A stretch of DNA of 39,520 nucleotides from Polyangiaceae bacterium (GTDB lineage: Bacteria > Myxococcota_A > Polyangia > Nannocystales > Nannocystaceae). Within the stretch, counting starts at the first letter, position 1; the number at the start of each line of letters is the position of its first letter. A program made the position numbers and the translations under genes. Under the pieces are notes generated by a model. The model made no database searches. It worked only from the letters and a program-made list of their open reading frames with translations, and was not told where the DNA came from. The stretch covers positions 1 through 39,520 of the forward strand of contig JALSIN010000446.1 of NCBI GenBank assembly GCA_026989935.1, written 5' to 3'. Below are positions 14,917 through 23,164 of the stretch, in pieces.

Positions 14917-16125
14917 ATGCGTGCGCTGATCGCCGACAAGATCGCCCCCGTGGGCCGACAGGGCCTCGCCGACCTCGGTCTCGACGTCGTGTTCGCCCCG
15001 GACACCACGGCCGAGGCGCTGCCCCAGGCCATGGCCGAGCACGATCCCACGGTGGTGGTCGTGCGCTCGACGAAGGTGACGGAGGCGTCGATCGCCGCAG
15101 GGCGGCAGCTCGCCCTGGTGGTGCGGGCAGGGGCCGGCGTCAACACCATCGACCTGGCGGCGGCGAGCCGACGCGGGGTGTTCGTCGCCAACTGCCCGGG
15201 GAAGAACGCGGTGGCCGTGGCGGAGCTGGCCATCGGGTTGCTGCTCGCGCTCGACCGCCGGATCGTCGATGCGAACGCCGACCTCCATGCCGGCACGTGG
15301 AACAAGAAGAAGTACGGCACCGGGCGTGGTCTGTTCGGCCGAACCCTCGGTCTGGTGGGTTTCGGGGCGATCGCCCGTGCGGTTGCCGCCCGCGCCGCCG
15401 GGCTCGGGATGCGCGTGCTGGCCTATAGCCGCACCCTCGACGACGAAACGGCGCGCGCCCACGGCGTCGAGCGGGCGCCAGACCTCGACGCCATGCTCGA
15501 ACGAGTGGACGCGCTGAGCATCCACGTGCCGCTGAACGACATGACACGACACCTGTTCGACGAGACGCGGCTGCGGCGGCTGCCGAAGGGGGCCTACCTC
15601 GTCCATACGGCCCGGGGCGGCGTGGTGGACGACGCCGCCCTGGCGAAGCTCGTGGCCGAGGGGCACCTGCGCGCGGGGCTCGACGTGTTCGAGGGGGAGC
15701 CCGGCGCCGGGACCGCGCCGTTCGACTCACCCCTGCGGGGGGTGGCCGGGGTGGTGGGCACCCCTCACATCGGTGCGTCCACCGCCCAGGCCGAGCACGC
15801 GACCGGCGAGGAGGTCATCCGCGTCGTGCGCCGATACCTCGAAACGGGCACCCCTGCCAATGCGGTGAACGTGATGCGCGATCGGCCCGCGCGCTGGACG
15901 GTGGTCGTGCGTCACCGCGACCGCGTGGGCGTCCTCGCGGGGGTCCTCGGCGCCCTGCGCGAGGCGGCCCTGAACGTGCAGGAGATGCAAAACGTGGTGT
16001 TCGCCGGGGACGAAGCCGCGTGCGCCACGATCACCCTCGAACGGGAACCGCCCGCAGACCTCGTAGCTCGCCTTTCGGCCTCTCCGGAGGTTTTTGCCGT
16101 GGACGTACGGGCGATCGGAGGTTGA
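14917..16125 (+). CDS. serA: D-3-phosphoglycerate dehydrogenase-like protein with ACT domain
   Basis: The protein has 402 residues. The substrate domain begins MRALIADKIAPVG. The NAD-binding motif is GLVGFGAIARAVA at 145-157, and the catalytic residues of D-2-hydroxyacid dehydrogenases appear as TARGG (Arg233), DVFEGEP (Glu near 259-261) and TPHIGAST (His284). A C-terminal ACT domain (about 328-400, RVGVLAGVLGALREAALNVQEMQNVVF) can bind serine for feedback control. This short form without the intervening domain fits serine biosynthesis enzymes, oxidising 3-phosphoglycerate to 3-phosphohydroxypyruvate. The open frame continues upstream, but MRALIADK is the natural domain start. It is followed after two bases by the CbiX-type gene. 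Confidence 0.9.
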   Translation: MRALIADKIAPVGRQGLADLGLDVVFAPDTTAEALPQAMAEHDPTVVVVRSTKVTEASIAAGRQLALVVRAGAGVNTIDLAAASRRGVFVANCPGKNAVAVAELAIGLLLALDRRIVDANADLHAGTWNKKKYGTGRGLFGRTLGLVGFGAIARAVAARAAGLGMRVLAYSRTLDDETARAHGVERAPDLDAMLERVDALSIHVPLNDMTRHLFDETRLRRLPKGAYLVHTARGGVVDDAALAKLVAEGHLRAGLDVFEGEPGAGTAPFDSPLRGVAGVVGTPHIGASTAQAEHATGEEVIRVVRRYLETGTPANAVNVMRDRPARWTVVVRHRDRVGVLAGVLGALREAALNVQEMQNVVFAGDEAACATITLEREPPADLVARLSASPEVFAVDVRAIGG

Positions 16126-16127
16126 CG

Positions 16128-16619
16128 ATGGCGGGCGGCGACCGCGGCGTGGTGCTGCTTGCCCACGGAAGCGCCGATCCAGCGTGGAAAGAAGCCGTGG
16201 CGGCCGTGTGTCGCCGCGTCGAAGATGTGCACGCCGTGCCTTGCGCCGTCGCGGTGCTGCACCCGTCGGGCCCCTCCCTCGACGAGGCCGTGTCCACCCT
16301 CGAGGCCCGGGGTTGCCGCACCCTCGAGGTGGTGGCCTGGTTCCTCGCGGCGGGGAGGCACGTCACCCGCGACCTCCCCGATCTGGTGCGGGCCGTCGCC
16401 GCCCGCCGCCCGCACGCCTCGATCACGCTGCGCCCAGGCGCCCTGGGTGAAGACCCGCGCGTCCTGGACGCCCTCGCGACCGCCGCGGTCCGGGGGCCCC
16501 ATCCAGCCGCCGCCCCCGATCCCGCACCGCGCCGGGACACCGCCTCCCACGCCGGACCGACCGCCGGGCGGACGGCGCCAACGACGCCTGCCCCACCCGA
16601 AGATCCCGCCAGCGATTGA
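16128..16619 (+). CDS. Short CbiX/SirB-type chelatase
   Basis: This 163-residue single-domain protein has the two metal-binding signatures of the CbiX/sirohydrochlorin chelatase family: VVLLAHGSADPAW with His13 and VVAWFLAAGRHVTRDLP with His78. The family inserts cobalt, nickel or iron into sirohydrochlorin for cobalamin or siroheme. Archaeal CbiXS and some bacterial forms have this length and act as homodimers. The C-terminal 40 residues are Pro/Ala/Thr-rich and not part of the fold. It starts two bases after the dehydrogenase stop, so it is co-transcribed with it. The metal cannot be predicted, and no other tetrapyrrole gene is in the window. Confidence 0.85.
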   Translation: MAGGDRGVVLLAHGSADPAWKEAVAAVCRRVEDVHAVPCAVAVLHPSGPSLDEAVSTLEARGCRTLEVVAWFLAAGRHVTRDLPDLVRAVAARRPHASITLRPGALGEDPRVLDALATAAVRGPHPAAAPDPAPRRDTASHAGPTAGRTAPTTPAPPEDPASD

Positions 16620-16678
16620 ACACGGGGCTCCTGCCGCCCCGACAGGGATCGCACGACCTTGCAGCGGGAGGAGACGAC

Positions 16679-16708
16679 GGGCCGGCGCTCGCCGGCCCCG
16701 CAGGGGCC
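16679..16708 (+). promoter_or_regulatory. Two overlapping, mutually exclusive stem-loops
   Basis: gggccggcg-ct-cgccggccc (16679-16698, 9-bp arms) and ggcccc-gca-ggggcc (16694-16708, 6-bp arms) share bases 16694-16698, so only one can form at a time. It begins 60 bases after the CbiX-type stop. No U run follows, so it is not a standard terminator. Confidence 0.45.
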
Positions 16709-16792
16709 GTCGAACGAGTTCCTTGCCAGGCAAGCAGCGGCCGGTGGGCATCGGTCGCACTTTTGGATGACTCGGGCGACTCGGAGGAGCGA

Positions 16793-16823
16793 CGACGCCT
16801 TTCCCCGTTTTTGCGGGGCGTCG
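16793..16823. promoter_or_regulatory. Stem-loop with U-rich loop
   Basis: cgacg and cgtcg arms enclose a second ccccgtttttgcgggg pairing. It may be a structural or termination element in the convergent region. Confidence 0.35.
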
Positions 16824-17476
16824 CCGCGCCCTCCCGAACCGGCGCCGCAAAGCGCCCGCGCCATCCGTGTTCTCGAAACGAGTTTTCGGAGGCCCCCGAA
16901 CCGCGAGACGCGTGTACTCGCCCCAGAGCGCGGGGGTTCGCGACACGCCGCGTTGGAGCCCTGGGGATGGCCCCCATCCGTGTACGGTCCGGGAGCCGGG
17001 ACGCGCACCGGCACCGGCGCGGGCACGGCAACTGCAACGGTTTATTTCATCCACTGCTGGTCTTTTCGGAGACGGCGGCGACGACGCGCACCGGCACAGG
17101 GACGGACATCCGTGACCGTGCCGGTATGCGTTCCCGCAACCGACCACGCCCCGCCGGTCCAGATGGCGCCGCCCCCGAGGTGGCGTGCGACAGGACCTGC
17201 CGGTCGGAACCGGGCGTACCGAAACGTCCGAACCTACCCGCGGGACGATGCCCGGCAGTGCATCCAACACGGGAGGCACGAAAACGGAACCGGCGACCGC
17301 AACGCGCAAGGCACCGGCACCGACACGGGGTACCGGGGGGCGAGTGGGCGCTGCAGGTGGAGCGGGCTCCCGGGGACACGGTTGCGGGTGGGCGTCGGCA
17401 TGGCCGTGGACGTGGACGTCCGCATGCCCGCAGGCGACCACGTCCGCGCCGGCCCGAACGAAACGGGCGCGCCCCT

Positions 17477-17563
17477 CGGCACGGTGCCGGAGCGCGGTGG
17501 CTCGACGGGCGCGCCCCCGGTGTCTTGGGGCCTTGCCCCGGACGACCGCCCGCACGGATGCGG
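17477..17563 (-). promoter_or_regulatory. Cluster of three stem-loops downstream of thrB
   Basis: Perfect inverted repeats at 17477-17489 (6-bp arms), 17527-17539 (ggggc-ctt-gcccc) and 17550-17563 (ccgca-cgga-tgcgg) lie within 110 bases after the thrB stop. A 13-mer acgggcgcgcccc is repeated at 17463-17475 and 17505-17517. They may form the thrB 3' end; no U run is seen. Confidence 0.4.
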
Positions 17564-17586
17564 CTTCCGGCAAGCTTCGCGGGCTC

Positions 17587-18540
17587 TCAATGCAGGGGCT
17601 GCGAGACGACTTCGGCGCCCCCCGCGATGGCACAAACCGCGCCGCGCCCGGGCACCCCGGCCATCTCGAACTGCTCGGCGAGGATCGCGAGCAAGGACTC
17701 GGCGTGGCGCGCGTGCATGGGCACGGCGAACACCGTCGGTCCCGCGCCGCTGAGCCCGCACGCCAGTGCCCCCGCCTCGTGGGCGGCCGCCTTGGCGGCC
17801 GAGAAGCCCGGGACCAGATGGGCCCGCGCCGGCTCGGCGAACAGATCCACCATCGACGCCCCGAGCAACGCACGGTCCCCCACGTGAAGCGCGTGGATCA
17901 TCATGCCCAGCCGCGCCGCCTGGAGCACGTGGTCGTCCCGGTCCACCGCGGCCGGGAGGACGGCCCGCGCCGCCTTCGTCTCGACGGTGCACCCCGGCGT
18001 GTAGACGACGATGGACAGGTCGTCGGGCACCGGGAGCCGGCACAGCCGCAACGGCCCGCGTGGGATCGCCAGCACGATGCCGCCGAGGGCGCAGGGGGCC
18101 ACGTTGTCCACGTGCGCCGCGCCGCATGCGACCGCCTCCCCCTTGCGCGCGGCCTCCACGATGGCCTCGACCGGCGGATCGATCCCCAGGGCGGCCGCTG
18201 CGGCGACGGCGCCGGCCACCGCGCTGGCCCCGCTCGAACCGAGCCCGCTGCCCAGCGGCAGCCCCTTGTGCACGCGCAACTCCAGTCCGGCGTCGAGACC
18301 GGCCGCGTCGCGCAGGGCGCGGGCGGCGACGGCCGCGGTGTTGCGGTCCGCTTCCTTGGGTACCTTCTCGGCTCCCAGGCCCGCATCGCCGGTGACCTCC
18401 ACCACCACGACCTCGCGACCCCTCGTCCGGCGCGCCGCCACGTGATCGTAGAACGCATCGACGGCCAGCCCCAGGCAATCGAACCCGGGCCCGAGGTTCG
18501 AGACCGTGGCCGGGGCCCGCGCCTGTACCCAACCCGCCAT
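17587..18540 (-). CDS. thrB: Homoserine kinase
   Basis: The 317-residue GHMP kinase phosphorylates homoserine in the threonine pathway. The N-terminus ARAPATVSNLGPGFDCLGLAVD is the homoserine kinase signature, and the phosphate-binding loop GLPLGSGLGSSGASAV is at 93-108. GCTVETKAARAVLP and GLSGAGPTVFAV match the conserved later motifs of the family. Length is typical. The ATG at 18540 starts exactly at the conserved N-terminus and lies 13 bases after the DsbA-like lipoprotein stop, so the two genes form an operon, although no functional link is obvious. The homoserine dehydrogenase and threonine synthase genes are not in the window. Confidence 0.94.
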   Translation of the reverse strand: MAGWVQARAPATVSNLGPGFDCLGLAVDAFYDHVAARRTRGREVVVVEVTGDAGLGAEKVPKEADRNTAAVAARALRDAAGLDAGLELRVHKGLPLGSGLGSSGASAVAGAVAAAAALGIDPPVEAIVEAARKGEAVACGAAHVDNVAPCALGGIVLAIPRGPLRLCRLPVPDDLSIVVYTPGCTVETKAARAVLPAAVDRDDHVLQAARLGMMIHALHVGDRALLGASMVDLFAEPARAHLVPGFSAAKAAAHEAGALACGLSGAGPTVFAVPMHARHAESLLAILAEQFEMAGVPGRGAVCAIAGGAEVVSQPLH

Positions 18541-18553
18541 GGCGGCTGCGCCC

Positions 18554-19501
18554 CTAGCGCTTGAGCGCCTCGTCGATCCAGCCCTCGACGGTGCCGCCGA
18601 ACAACAGCTCGTTGTATTCGCGCCCGTTGACGTAGACCGTGGGGGTCCCCGGGATCTCGAGCTTCTCCCCCTCGGCCCGGTCCTCGGCCACGCGGGCCTT
18701 GGCCTTCTCACTGCGGAAGTCACGCTCGAACTGCTTCATGTCGAGGCCGAGTTGGCGGGCGAATCCCATGATCCGCTCGTCCGAGAGGTCTTCTTGATTC
18801 TCGAACAGCAGGTCGTGCATCTCCCAGAACTTGCCCTGGGCGCGCGCGGCCTCCGCAGCGATCGCTGCGTTCTTGCCCTGCGGGTGCATGCGCAGCGGGA
18901 AGTACTTGAACACCAGCTTGGCGCGCCCCCCGAACTTGTCCACGGCCCGGCGCAGCACCGGGGCCTCGGCACGGCAGTGGGGGCACTGGAAGTCCGCGAA
19001 CACGACGACCGCCACGGGCGCGCGCGGGTTCCCCCACACGGGGCGATCCTCGATGTCGATCTCCCGCGGGGTGAGCGCCTTGCGCAAGAACGCCAGTTCC
19101 TTCTTGATCGCGGTGGCGGTCGCCCCCTCGGCCAGGCGGTCGGCCACGAACTGCGCCAGCACCAGGGAGTCCCGGCACGACGGATCGTCGGCCAGCGACC
19201 GGGCGAGCGAGTGCGGCTTGCCGCAGGCACTCGGCTCGAGGTTGATCACATCGAAGAAGGCGCTCTTTTGCGCGTCCGACAGGCCCGAAAGGTCCACCCC
19301 CGGCGCCTCGGTGAGTGCCGAGGCCGGCGCCGCGGAAGCGCCCGACGATGGCGAGGCCGCACTGGACGGATCGTTCTTGGCGGGCGCCTTGCCGGCCCCG
19401 TCCTGCCCGCCCGGCGCTTCCGCCGCCGGCGGCGTGCAGGCGGGCGTGCAGGCCGTCACGAACAGCGAGACCGCAGCGAGGAATCGACTCGTGGCCGTCA
19501 C
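18554..19501 (-). CDS. DsbA/thioredoxin-like lipoprotein (thiol-disulfide oxidoreductase)
   Basis: The protein has 315 residues. The signal peptide (FLAAVSLFVTAC) gives a lipobox Cys at 18, then an Ala/Pro/Ser linker. A helical segment at 70-145 has a CGKPHSLARSLADDPSC element. The thioredoxin fold contains FADFQCPHCRAEAPVL with the CPHC active site at 173-176 and the cis-Pro loop IPGTPTVYVNG. This is the DsbA-like thioredoxin_4 arrangement; it would oxidise or shuffle disulfides in exported proteins, fitting the many Cys-rich lipoproteins encoded here. The GTG start at 19501 was chosen because it heads the signal peptide and has a TGC-TAGCCT element eight bases upstream, although the frame stays open further. 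Confidence 0.9.
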   Translation of the reverse strand: MTATSRFLAAVSLFVTACTPACTPPAAEAPGGQDGAGKAPAKNDPSSAASPSSGASAAPASALTEAPGVDLSGLSDAQKSAFFDVINLEPSACGKPHSLARSLADDPSCRDSLVLAQFVADRLAEGATATAIKKELAFLRKALTPREIDIEDRPVWGNPRAPVAVVVFADFQCPHCRAEAPVLRRAVDKFGGRAKLVFKYFPLRMHPQGKNAAIAAEAARAQGKFWEMHDLLFENQEDLSDERIMGFARQLGLDMKQFERDFRSEKAKARVAEDRAEGEKLEIPGTPTVYVNGREYNELLFGGTVEGWIDEALKR

Positions 19502-19509
19502 GTCCGCGC

Positions 19510-19518
19510 AGGCTAGCA
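19510..19518 (-). promoter_or_regulatory. Extended -10 element of the DsbA-like lipoprotein gene
   Basis: The minus strand reads TGCTAGCCT, ending eight bases before the GTG. TTGCAC lies 18 bases upstream of the hexamer and is a fair -35. Confidence 0.6.
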
Positions 19519-19576
19519 GCGGGCCACGGTGCGGTGCAAACGGGTCTGCCCGGGGGCAGGCGGAGCCTCCGCGGCG

Positions 19577-19614
19577 CGCGCGGCCCGGCGTTGACAGCCG
19601 CGCCGGGCCGCGCG
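19577..19614. promoter_or_regulatory. Perfect 14-bp inverted repeat around the etfBA -35 box
   Basis: Arms cgcgcggcccggcg (19577-19590) and cgccgggccgcgcg (19601-19614) enclose the ten bases ttgacagccg, which contain the TTGACA -35. The placement suggests an operator or a cruciform-forming site. Confidence 0.65.
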
Positions 19615-19619
19615 ATTGT
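19591..19619 (+). promoter_or_regulatory. Sigma-70-type promoter of etfBA
   Basis: A perfect TTGACA (19591-19596), a 17-base spacer and GATTGT (19614-19619). The predicted transcript starts near 19626 and keeps the Shine-Dalgarno site. Confidence 0.65.
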
Positions 19620-19631
19620 TCGCGCCCCCGC

Positions 19632-19638
19632 AAGGAGG
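19632..19638 (+). promoter_or_regulatory. Shine-Dalgarno site fixing the etfB TTG start
   Basis: AAGGAGG, five bases before TTG 19644. It decides this start against upstream in-frame codons. Confidence 0.85.
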
Positions 19639-19643
19639 AAGCC

Positions 19644-20462
19644 TTGAAGATCCTGGTCACCGTCAAGCGGATCCCCGATCCCGATGAGCCCCTGAAGTTC
19701 TCCGGCGGCGTGCTCGACACGTCGGCGGTCAAGTGGGTGCCGAACACCTTCGACGAGTACGCGATGGAGACGGCCCTGCGCCTGGCCGAGCACGTCGGCG
19801 GCTCCCAGCGCCTGGCCGAGGTGATCGTGATGAGCATCTGCCCCGCCGGGCAGCGCCAGCACGTCACGCAGTTCCTCGCCATGGGGGGGGACCGGGCGGT
19901 GGTCGTGGACCACGACGATCGCGCCCTCGACGCGCAAACCGTCGCCGAGGCCATCGCAGCCGTCTGGAAGCGGGAATCGTGCGATCTCCTCATCGCCGGC
20001 AAGCTCGCCCAGGACATGGAGGGCAACGAGGTCGCCCAGCGCGCGGCGGCTTTGCTCGGCCTGCCGCAGGCAACGTTCGCGGCCACGGTGGCCTGGGACC
20101 GGGAGGCCGGTTCCCTGACCGTGGGCCGCGAGGTGGACGACGGCGTGGAATCCAAGAAGATCCCGCTGCCCGCCGTGGTGAGCGTGGATCTTCGCGTGGT
20201 CCTGCCCCACAGCGTCAAGAACGGCGCCACCCCGGACGACCACGCCTACCAGGAGGGCCCGCGGCTCGCCTCCCTGCGCGGGATCACCATGGCCAAGCGC
20301 AAGAAGGTGGACGTGGTGTCCCTGGCGGATCTCGGGGTCGAGGCGAAGAACACAAGCCCCATCGTCCACGCCGAGCCGCCGCCGCCGCGGCCGCCCGGGC
20401 AGATCGTCGAGTCGGTGGACGAACTGGTCGAAAAGCTCGCCACGGAGGCCAAGGTTCTATGA
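19644..20462 (+). CDS. etfB: Electron transfer flavoprotein, beta subunit
   Basis: The 272-residue protein begins [18 protein letters not shown], the standard EtfB N-terminus. Other family motifs are [49 protein letters not shown] and the C-terminal [13 protein letters not shown] followed by the recognition-loop region that docks dehydrogenases. With EtfA it forms the FAD/AMP-binding heterodimer that carries electrons from acyl-CoA and other dehydrogenases to the membrane quinone pool. The start is TTG with a strong Shine-Dalgarno sequence and a consensus-like promoter. The stop overlaps the etfA ATG. The thiolase elsewhere in the window fits fatty acid oxidation, but no dehydrogenase gene is adjacent. 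Confidence 0.95.
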   Translation: MKILVTVKRIPDPDEPLKFSGGVLDTSAVKWVPNTFDEYAMETALRLAEHVGGSQRLAEVIVMSICPAGQRQHVTQFLAMGGDRAVVVDHDDRALDAQTVAEAIAAVWKRESCDLLIAGKLAQDMEGNEVAQRAAALLGLPQATFAATVAWDREAGSLTVGREVDDGVESKKIPLPAVVSVDLRVVLPHSVKNGATPDDHAYQEGPRLASLRGITMAKRKKVDVVSLADLGVEAKNTSPIVHAEPPPPRPPGQIVESVDELVEKLATEAKVL

Positions 20463-21433
20463 GCACCGTTCTTTTCATCGTCGAGACCCACCAGGGCAAG
20501 GCCGCCACGGCCAGCCTCCACGGGATCACCTGTGCCGCCCGCGTCGCCGCCGCCCACGGGGCGGAGCTTGCGCTGCTCGTCCTCGGGGCGGACGACACGG
20601 CCGCCCGCCAGGTGGCCGCCGAGGGCTACGGCGCGGCGAAGGTCCTCGCCGGCGTGCACGAGGCCCTCGGAACGTTCACGGCCGAGGCTTACGGCGACGC
20701 CATCGCCGAGGTCGCCCGGGCCACGGGCGCGATCGCCGTCGGGGCCACCGCGACTTCGTCGTCTCGCGACGCGCTGCCCCGGGCGGCGGCGATGCTCCGC
20801 GCCCCTCTCGTCTCGGAGGTGGTGGCCGTCCAGGACGCGGGGCTGTTGCGCCGGCCGGTCGCCGCAGGCCGTGCGCTGGTGGACACGAAGATCGAAGCCG
20901 CCCCCTACCTCTTCACGGTGCGCGCCAGCGAGTTCCCGGCCGCCGAGGCGTCGGCTGCCGCGCCCGTGGAGACCGTGGCAGTGGGCGATCCCGACCCGCG
21001 CGGTGCGCAGGTGCTCGGGATCGAGCGCACCGAAAGCGCCAGGCCGCCCCTGACCGAGGCGAAGGTCATCGTCTCCGGCGGCCGCGGCATGGGCAGCGGC
21101 GAGAACTTCAAGCACCTCGAAGCCCTGGCGGACCTGCTCGGCGCAGCGGTCGGGGCGAGCCGTGCCGCGACGGACGCCGGCATGGTGCCGGCCGACCTGC
21201 AGGTGGGCCAGACCGGCAAGGTGGTGGCCCCCGACCTGTACATCGCGGTGGGGATCTCCGGCGCGATCCAGCACCTGGCGGGCATGAAGGGCTCGAAGGT
21301 CATCGTCGCGATCAACAAGGATCCCGAGGCCCCGATCTTCCAGGTCGCCGACTACGGTCTCGTGGCCAAGTGGGAGGACACGCTCCCCCGCCTGACCGAA
21401 CTCGTGCGCGCCCGCAGGACCGCCGAGGCGTAG
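20459..21433 (+). CDS. etfA: Electron transfer flavoprotein, alpha subunit
   Basis: The 324-residue protein starts [23 protein letters not shown]. The FAD-binding C-terminal domain is clear: [39 protein letters not shown] (family consensus GaSRaavDaGwvp), [20 protein letters not shown], and [21 protein letters not shown]. It overlaps etfB by four bases (ATGA), as expected for subunits made in equal amount. The C-terminus is standard. A hairpin followed by T residues at 21466-21500 may end the operon. Confidence 0.96.
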   Translation: MSTVLFIVETHQGKAATASLHGITCAARVAAAHGAELALLVLGADDTAARQVAAEGYGAAKVLAGVHEALGTFTAEAYGDAIAEVARATGAIAVGATATSSSRDALPRAAAMLRAPLVSEVVAVQDAGLLRRPVAAGRALVDTKIEAAPYLFTVRASEFPAAEASAAAPVETVAVGDPDPRGAQVLGIERTESARPPLTEAKVIVSGGRGMGSGENFKHLEALADLLGAAVGASRAATDAGMVPADLQVGQTGKVVAPDLYIAVGISGAIQHLAGMKGSKVIVAINKDPEAPIFQVADYGLVAKWEDTLPRLTELVRARRTAEA

Positions 21434-21465
21434 CCGCCCGAGGCCCTACGACCGCCCCCGCGCCC

Positions 21466-21500
21466 GCGCCCCCCTCTTTCGGGGCCGGGCGCCTGCTTTT
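21466..21500 (+). terminator. Possible terminator after etfA
   Basis: gcgccc and gggcgc arms with an inner ccc/ggg pairing (loop tctttc), followed four bases later by tttt. The interruption and short T run lower confidence. It abuts the next promoter element. Confidence 0.35.
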
Positions 21501-21508
21501 GATACGCT
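21500..21508 (+). promoter_or_regulatory. Extended -10 element of the first sensor kinase gene
   Basis: TGATACGCT, ending six bases before the ATG at 21515, so the transcript would start at or next to the A of ATG. Confidence 0.55.
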
Positions 21509-21514
21509 GCGAAC

Positions 21515-23164
21515 ATGCCCTCGACGGCGCGCGAACACCTGCCTGCGTTGGCGCGTCTTTTGGTCGTGACGCTCGGCTGCGTGCTCCTTTCCGAGGCCCT
21601 CGCAGCCGCGATGCTGTGGGCGGCCGGCTGGCCGGCACGTGCCACGGCCCCGCAAATCCACCGCGCGCTTGTGGTCATGGCGGCCAGCGGGGGGATCGCC
21701 GCCGTCGCCACCCTCTTTTTCGCGCTGTTTCGTCTGCTCGGGAACCTGCCCTCGGCGGCCGTCCCCACGGTGCCCCCGACGGTCCGCACGGTGCTGCTGT
21801 TCGTCCCCTGGCTCGTCGCGATGCTGATCGACGAGCGCGTCGTCACCGCGCCTGCCGCCGCCTTTCGCTGGGCGTTGCCGGTCGCCTGTGCGCTCGGGGC
21901 CGCCGGCATCGCGACGACGATCCCCACGGGCGCCCTGCTCGCGACGGGAACACACCCGGTCCGTGACGATGCGGACGCGGTGTACGATCCGCCGCGCCCC
22001 CTGTCGTCGCGGCTCGCCCACGACCTGTTGTTCGCGGCGCTCGCGGCCTGCCTCGTATCCGCGACCTTCGTCTACCCCAGGGTCGAAGACCCGACCTTTC
22101 CGGAAGGCCCCCTGTGGCTGCCGCCAGCGGCCATGGCGGTGGTCTCCATCGTGCTGGCAGGCATTTCGGCGCGAGCGCTCGGCCGCTCGCTCCGCGTGGA
22201 CCTCGACACCATCGCCACCCGCCTCGACGCCCTCGGCTACAACGTCACGGTGACCGCCCCGTGGCGTATCGCGCCGACCAGCCTCGACGACGTCGGAGCG
22301 CTCGAGCAGCGCCTCGACCGCCTGCGCGTCCGCCTCGAAAAGGACGCGGCAAGCTACCAGGAAGCGCTCGAACGCGCCCGGGACGCAGACCTTGCCAAGG
22401 TCAACTTCCTCAGCGCCGTAAGCCACGAGATCCGGACCCCGCTGACCACTGTGGACGGGTTCGCTCAGATTCTGCTCGAACGGCCGCTGGCGCCGGCACA
22501 GGCCGACGATGTCCGCCTCATCCGCGCCGGCGCCCAGCAGCTTCTCGAGCTCGTCACGGACACCCTCGACATTTCCCTCATCGAGTCGGGGGAGTTGCGC
22601 CTCGAGTTCGACCGCACGGACGTGACAGAGATCGCGGCGCAGGTCGTGGAGGTGCACCAGTCCTTGCTGCGCGACAAACCGGTGCGCATGGATCTCGAGA
22701 TCGGACCGGACGTGCCGCCCGTGGTGTGTGACCGCCGGCGCGTGCGACAGATCCTCACGAACCTGGTCAGCAACGCCATCAAGTTCACCGACGAAGGGGC
22801 CATCGTGGTCGAGGTGCGCCACGCGGCGGATCGCGGGGCCGTGGTCCTGCGCGTTTCCGACACCGGCGTCGGCATCGCCCCCGAGGAGATCGAGCACATC
22901 TTCGAGGAGTACAAGCAGGTCGGGCCCGTCAAGCGGCGCTCGAAGGGCACCGGGCTCGGCCTCGCGATCGCCCGTCGCATCGCCGAGCACCACGGCGGGT
23001 CACTGCGCTGCACGTCCGAGCCGGGGCGGGGATCGACGTTTACGCTCACGCTGCCACTCGACCCGGGACACCGTCGCACGCGGATCGAGATGAGTCCCTC
23101 CGACGGAGTCCAGGCGCTGGGAGCCCGACGCCCCGGCCCCGGCCCCGGAAAGGAACGCGCGTGA
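21515..23164 (+). CDS. Membrane sensor histidine kinase, intact catalytic core
   Basis: The protein has 549 residues. Six predicted transmembrane helices lie within 12-223, with no large extracytoplasmic domain, so it may sense something in the membrane. A short coiled linker (about 260-295) leads to the HisKA domain with [11 protein letters not shown], His304 as phosphoacceptor. The ATPase domain is complete: N box NLVSNAIKF (417-424), G1 DTGVGIAP (449-456), F-box-like HIFEEYKQV and G2 [18 protein letters not shown] (478-495). No receiver domain or response regulator gene is adjacent, so it is an orphan kinase apart from its overlapping partner. The stop overlaps the GTG of the next gene. 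Confidence 0.92.
   Translation: MPSTAREHLPALARLLVVTLGCVLLSEALAAAMLWAAGWPARATAPQIHRALVVMAASGGIAAVATLFFALFRLLGNLPSAAVPTVPPTVRTVLLFVPWLVAMLIDERVVTAPAAAFRWALPVACALGAAGIATTIPTGALLATGTHPVRDDADAVYDPPRPLSSRLAHDLLFAALAACLVSATFVYPRVEDPTFPEGPLWLPPAAMAVVSIVLAGISARALGRSLRVDLDTIATRLDALGYNVTVTAPWRIAPTSLDDVGALEQRLDRLRVRLEKDAASYQEALERARDADLAKVNFLSAVSHEIRTPLTTVDGFAQILLERPLAPAQADDVRLIRAGAQQLLELVTDTLDISLIESGELRLEFDRTDVTEIAAQVVEVHQSLLRDKPVRMDLEIGPDVPPVVCDRRRVRQILTNLVSNAIKFTDEGAIVVEVRHAADRGAVVLRVSDTGVGIAPEEIEHIFEEYKQVGPVKRRSKGTGLGLAIARRIAEHHGGSLRCTSEPGRGSTFTLTLPLDPGHRRTRIEMSPSDGVQALGARRPGPGPGKERA

Larger units (their letters stand above)
16620..17586. other. 967-base gene-free convergent region rich in inverted repeats
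   Basis: No frame gives a believable protein; the long frames here are Arg/Pro/His-rich composition artefacts. The stretch holds many short perfect inverted repeats, detailed separately, and three variants of a ccggtgccggtgcgcg-like word on the minus strand near 17020, 17095 and 17320. It lies between the 3' ends of the CbiX-type gene and thrB, where this compact segment normally leaves less than 50 bases. It could hold a non-coding RNA, a decayed gene or clustered transcription-end structures. Confidence 0.6.

Noticed and set aside
16871-16884. tctcgaaacgagtttt as an intrinsic terminator
   Set aside because: The stem is only four to five base pairs and it is not close to the end of either flanking gene.
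16620-17586. Cobalamin riboswitch beside the CbiX-type gene
   Set aside because: The block lies downstream of the gene, and no B12-box-like sequence was found on either strand.
16616-17887. Plus-strand frame of more than 400 codons after the CbiX-type gene
   Set aside because: It is rich in Arg, His and Pro with no domain, and its end runs antisense into thrB.
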